DNA from: JBDTRY01 sp039931435
GTDB taxonomy: Bacteria; Acidobacteriota; Thermoanaerobaculia; Gp7-AA8
Reading direction: 5' to 3'
DNA length: 7,599 nucleotides
Assembly: GCA_039931435.1 (NCBI GenBank)
Contig: JBDTRY010000189.1
Coordinates: forward strand, 1 to 7,599
This document shows, piece after piece, positions 5,156 through 7,599 of this stretch. The translations under genes and the position numbers were made by a program. Within the stretch, counting starts at the first letter, position 1, and each line of letters starts with the position of its first letter. A model generated the notes under the pieces. That model was not told the DNA's origin. It made no database searches and was given only the letters and a program-made list of their open reading frames with translations.

Positions 5156-7477
5156 ATGGGCTCAGTCGGAAAAAATATCCCGCACGATTCGGCCGCCGGT
5201 CACGTCACCGGCGAGTCGGTGTACGTCGACGACATTCCGCCGGTCCGTGGTGAACTGCTGGTCGATTTCTTCTGGACTCGCCACTCGCACGGCCGGATTC
5301 GTTCTCTGAACCTTTCCGCTGCCGCTGCCGTTCCGGGAGTAGCCGGGCTTTATACGTACAAAGACCTGCACACGAATCTCTTTGGTCCGATTCTCTGTGA
5401 CGAATTGCTGCTGGCCGAGGACACGATCGTTTTCATGGGTCAACCGATCGTGGTCATCGCCGCCGAGTCCCGGGAGGCCATCCGGGCTGCGAAACGAGCC
5501 ATCAGCATCGACGTCGAGGAACTGCCGCCGATCCTCACCATCGACGCGGCCATCGACGCCCGGGAATTCATCGGCGATGAGCATGTGATCAAACGGGGCG
5601 ATCTCGATCAGGGCTTCGCCGAGGCCGATCACATCCTGGAAGGAGTCTTTCACAACAAAGGGCAGGATCATTTCTATCTGGAGGGTCAGGCGGCCATCGT
5701 CTATCCCGGAGAGCATGGCTCGCTCATGATTCACTCGTCCACGCAGAATCCGAGCGAAGTCCAGCACGTCATCGCCGATCTTCTGGGGTTGCGGCAGAAC
5801 CAGGTGGTCTGCGTGACGAAGAGGATGGGTGGCGCGTTCGGAGGCAAGGAGTGTCAGGCAACACATCCGGCGGCCATGGCCGCGCTGGTGGCCCAGAAGA
5901 CCAATCGGGCGGCACGGATCGTCTACAACAAGGACGACGACATGCAGGCCACCGGCAAGCGGCACCCCTTCCAGAATAAATACCGCATCGGGTTCACGGC
6001 CGAGGGCCGGATCACGGCTATGGATGTTGCGCTGTATTCCGACGGAGGCGCGTTCGCGGACCTCTCCACGGCGGTGATGGGGCGGGCCATGACTCACGTG
6101 GACAACGCCTACTTCATTCCGCACGTGAAAATCACCGGGCAGGTCTGCCGCACGCACACTCCTCCGAACACTGCCTTCCGTGGATTTGGCGGGCCGCAGG
6201 GGCTGGCCACGATTGAGAGCATCATCGAGGACATGGCCTGCGTGCTCGACCGCGATCCCCTGGACATCCGGCTTCTGAATCTCTACGGAACCGGCGAGCG
6301 GAACACCACGCCGTACGGGCAGATCGTGCACCACAACAATCTGCCCAGACTCTTCGATGAACTGATTTCGCGATCGGACTATCGCCGGCGCCGCGAAGCA
6401 GTGAGTGAGTTCAATGACCGTTCAGAAACGCACCTGAAAGGCATCTCGCTGACGCCCGTGAAATTCGGGATCTCCTTCAATACGAAATTCCTGAACCAGG
6501 CCAATGCCCTGGTGAACGTTTTTCTCGATGGATCGGTCCAGGTGTCGACCGGTGCAACCGAGATGGGCCAGGGCGTGAACACCAAGATCAAGCAGCTCGT
6601 GGCAGACGCATTCACCATCGATGCGGAGAAGGTGATTGTCATGGTCACCTCTACCGAAAAGAACAACAACACCTCCGCCACGGCGGCTTCGAGCGCAGCC
6701 GATCTGAACGGAAACGCAGCGGTGGACGCCTGCCGCAAGATCCGGGAGCGCATGACGGAGGCCGCCGCAGACTTCATCGCCTCGCTGGAGCCCGACCTGG
6801 CCGCGTCCCCGGAGCACATCGTCTTCGAGGAGGCAACGATCTACGACGATCGGCGACCCTCGCGCGTCATGACCTTCCGCGAACTGGTCTGGCAGACCTA
6901 TCTCCGGCGCCTGAGCCTCGGGGACCGTGGCTACTACGCCACCCCCGGAATCGACTGGGACTGGATCACCGGACGGGGCAACCCCTTTCTGTACTTCACG
7001 CAGGGCTGCGCGGCTTCCGAAGTGCTGATCGATCGCTTCACCGGAGAGGTGAAAGTGCTGCGCTGCGACGTGCTCATGGACATCGGCAGGCCGATCAACC
7101 CGGGAATCGATCGCGGGCAGATGACGGGTGGATTCATTCAGGGCATGGGCTGGGTGACGACGGAGGATCTGCAGTACTCGGCTGCAGGGGAGTTGCTGTC
7201 CCATTCGCCGACGACGTACAAGATACCGAACGTTCAGGACGTTCCGGCGGTGTTCAACGTCGAGTATCTCGACCTCGAAAATCCCGTGAACATTGCTGGA
7301 AGCAAAGCCACTGGAGAACCGCCGCTTCTGCTGGCCATCTCGGTCTGGACAGCGATCAAGCAGGCGCTGGCATCCGCGTCGAACGGGGTGACCGAGCTGC
7401 GGTTGCCGGCGACGAATGAAGAGATCGTCATGCGTCTGGCGCATTACGCGAAGACGACAAGTCCGACGGTGGCGTGA
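5156..7477 (+). CDS. xdhB: Xanthine dehydrogenase large subunit (molybdopterin-binding, catalytic)
   Basis: This is the catalytic subunit, which hydroxylates hypoxanthine and xanthine to urate at a molybdenum cofactor in the cytoplasm. The 773 residues compare with about 777 in Rhodobacter capsulatus XdhB. The N-terminus SVGKNIPHDSAAGHVTGES is typical of the family. Cofactor-contact segments are GGAFGGKE (225-232), NTAFRGFGGPQG (338-349) and GATEMGQG (466-473). Substrate-pocket residues known from bovine and Rhodobacter enzymes are present: E232 (bovine E802), R310 in MGRAM (bovine R880), F344 (bovine F914), and the catalytic base E721 in GEPPLLL (bovine E1261). E232 and R310 together favour true purine specificity over aldehyde oxidase activity. 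The ATG lies 2 bases after the xdhA stop, with only a distant GGAAGG (5129-5134), so translational coupling to xdhA is likely. XdhC, which normally helps supply the sulfurated cofactor, is not seen here and may lie outside the window. Confidence 0.96.
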   Translation: MGSVGKNIPHDSAAGHVTGESVYVDDIPPVRGELLVDFFWTRHSHGRIRSLNLSAAAAVPGVAGLYTYKDLHTNLFGPILCDELLLAEDTIVFMGQPIVVIAAESREAIRAAKRAISIDVEELPPILTIDAAIDAREFIGDEHVIKRGDLDQGFAEADHILEGVFHNKGQDHFYLEGQAAIVYPGEHGSLMIHSSTQNPSEVQHVIADLLGLRQNQVVCVTKRMGGAFGGKECQATHPAAMAALVAQKTNRAARIVYNKDDDMQATGKRHPFQNKYRIGFTAEGRITAMDVALYSDGGAFADLSTAVMGRAMTHVDNAYFIPHVKITGQVCRTHTPPNTAFRGFGGPQGLATIESIIEDMACVLDRDPLDIRLLNLYGTGERNTTPYGQIVHHNNLPRLFDELISRSDYRRRREAVSEFNDRSETHLKGISLTPVKFGISFNTKFLNQANALVNVFLDGSVQVSTGATEMGQGVNTKIKQLVADAFTIDAEKVIVMVTSTEKNNNTSATAASSAADLNGNAAVDACRKIRERMTEAAADFIASLEPDLAASPEHIVFEEATIYDDRRPSRVMTFRELVWQTYLRRLSLGDRGYYATPGIDWDWITGRGNPFLYFTQGCAASEVLIDRFTGEVKVLRCDVLMDIGRPINPGIDRGQMTGGFIQGMGWVTTEDLQYSAAGELLSHSPTTYKIPNVQDVPAVFNVEYLDLENPVNIAGSKATGEPPLLLAISVWTAIKQALASASNGVTELRLPATNEEIVMRLAHYAKTTSPTVA

Positions 7478-7488
7478 GTCCGTTCGTT

Positions 7489-7513
7489 CACCGGGCTGAC
7501 GCCCGGTGCTACG
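7489..7513. repeat. Hairpin with TGAC loop and CTACG tail (REP-like)
   Basis: CACCGGGC (7489-7496) and GCCCGGTG (7501-7508) pair perfectly around TGAC, and CTACG follows (7509-7513). The element begins 11 bases after the xdhB stop. There is no T-run, so Rho-independent termination is not supported, although such a hairpin could protect the 3' end of the mRNA. The same 20-base hairpin recurs exactly at 7580-7599. Confidence 0.75.
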
Positions 7514-7521
7514 TGTCTGGC

Positions 7522-7537
7522 GCCGGCTGACGCCGGC
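7522..7537. repeat. Variant hairpin of the same family, with the same TGAC loop
   Basis: GCCGGC (7522-7527) and GCCGGC (7532-7537) pair across TGAC. The unit shares the GGCTGACGCC core with the copies on either side, but its outer stem differs and it lacks the CTACG tail. Both arms of the outer stem differ in a way that keeps the pairing. Confidence 0.65.
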
Positions 7538-7579
7538 TCGAATGCGCTCGACATGCAATGGGTTGCGTCCTTGCGCGCA

Positions 7580-7599
7580 CACCGGGCTGACGCCCGGTG
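7580..7599. repeat. Second exact copy of the CACCGGGC/GCCCGGTG hairpin, at the window edge
   Basis: All 20 bases match 7489-7508. The window ends at the last base of the right arm, so it is unknown whether CTACG follows or whether more copies continue. The 42 bases between the variant hairpin and this copy (7538-7579) contain no recognisable feature. Confidence 0.7.

Noticed and set aside
5162..6334. Long minus-strand open frame (390 codons) opposite xdhB
   Set aside because: It lies wholly opposite a well-conserved gene, has no recognisable motif, and is rich in Arg, Asp and Gly as expected from an antisense frame of GC-rich coding DNA.
7489..7508. Intrinsic terminator after xdhB
   Set aside because: The hairpin is strong and well placed, but it is followed by CTACGTGTCTGG rather than a T-run. 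An exact second copy 91 bases later points to a repeat family.
6422..7582. Second long minus-strand open frame (386 codons) opposite xdhB
   Set aside because: It is also an antisense shadow. Its start would lie within the repeat tail, and the translation shows no family motif.
7489..7599. CRISPR array
   Set aside because: The repeats are short palindromes with unequal spacing, the middle copy differs, and no cas gene is nearby.

Overview
The window is GC-rich bacterial DNA with three complete plus-strand genes: uvrA (346-3192), which encodes the damage-recognition ATPase of nucleotide excision repair, and a tight two-gene pair (3678-5153 and 5156-7477) encoding the two subunits of a molybdenum-containing xanthine dehydrogenase. 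All three genes look intact. Their metal-binding, nucleotide-binding and catalytic residues can be read directly from the translations. The sequence contains no rRNA or tRNA gene, insertion-sequence transposase or CRISPR array that I can recognise.

Layout: positions 1-345 hold no convincing gene. They contain a cluster of GC-rich palindromes (46-62, 135-152, 176-209, 220-236) and a decayed partial copy (265-278), ending in the uvrA ribosome binding site. The 485-base gap between uvrA and xdhA contains about five copies of a second repeat family (core GTCATYCYGA...AGGGATCT or GAAGGATCT), four of them arranged as two facing pairs, then an unrelated palindrome at 3601-3619. The tail after xdhB (7478-7599) holds three short hairpins of a third family (core GGCTGACGCC with a TGAC loop). 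The last hairpin ends on the final base of the window, so the array may continue.

Function: uvrA and the xdh pair are separated by a long repeat-filled gap and have no obvious functional link. XdhA (two [2Fe-2S] clusters and FAD) and XdhB (molybdenum cofactor and substrate pocket) should form a heterotetrameric enzyme like the Rhodobacter capsulatus type. It would oxidise hypoxanthine and xanthine to urate and pass electrons to NAD+. The XdhC maturation factor is not in the window.

Organism: the high GC content and dispersed palindromes of the 'GTCATCCTGAGCGAAGCGAAGGATCT' and 'GGGCTGACGCCC' kinds remind me of Acidobacteriota and similar soil phyla. This is an impression from memory, not a demonstrated assignment. 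The genes are conventional, and the unusual content lies in the three repeat systems between them. The most notable point is that two palindromes are followed by CTACG. On the minus strand this reads GTAG plus a hairpin, the layout of REP elements mobilised by REP-associated tyrosine transposases.
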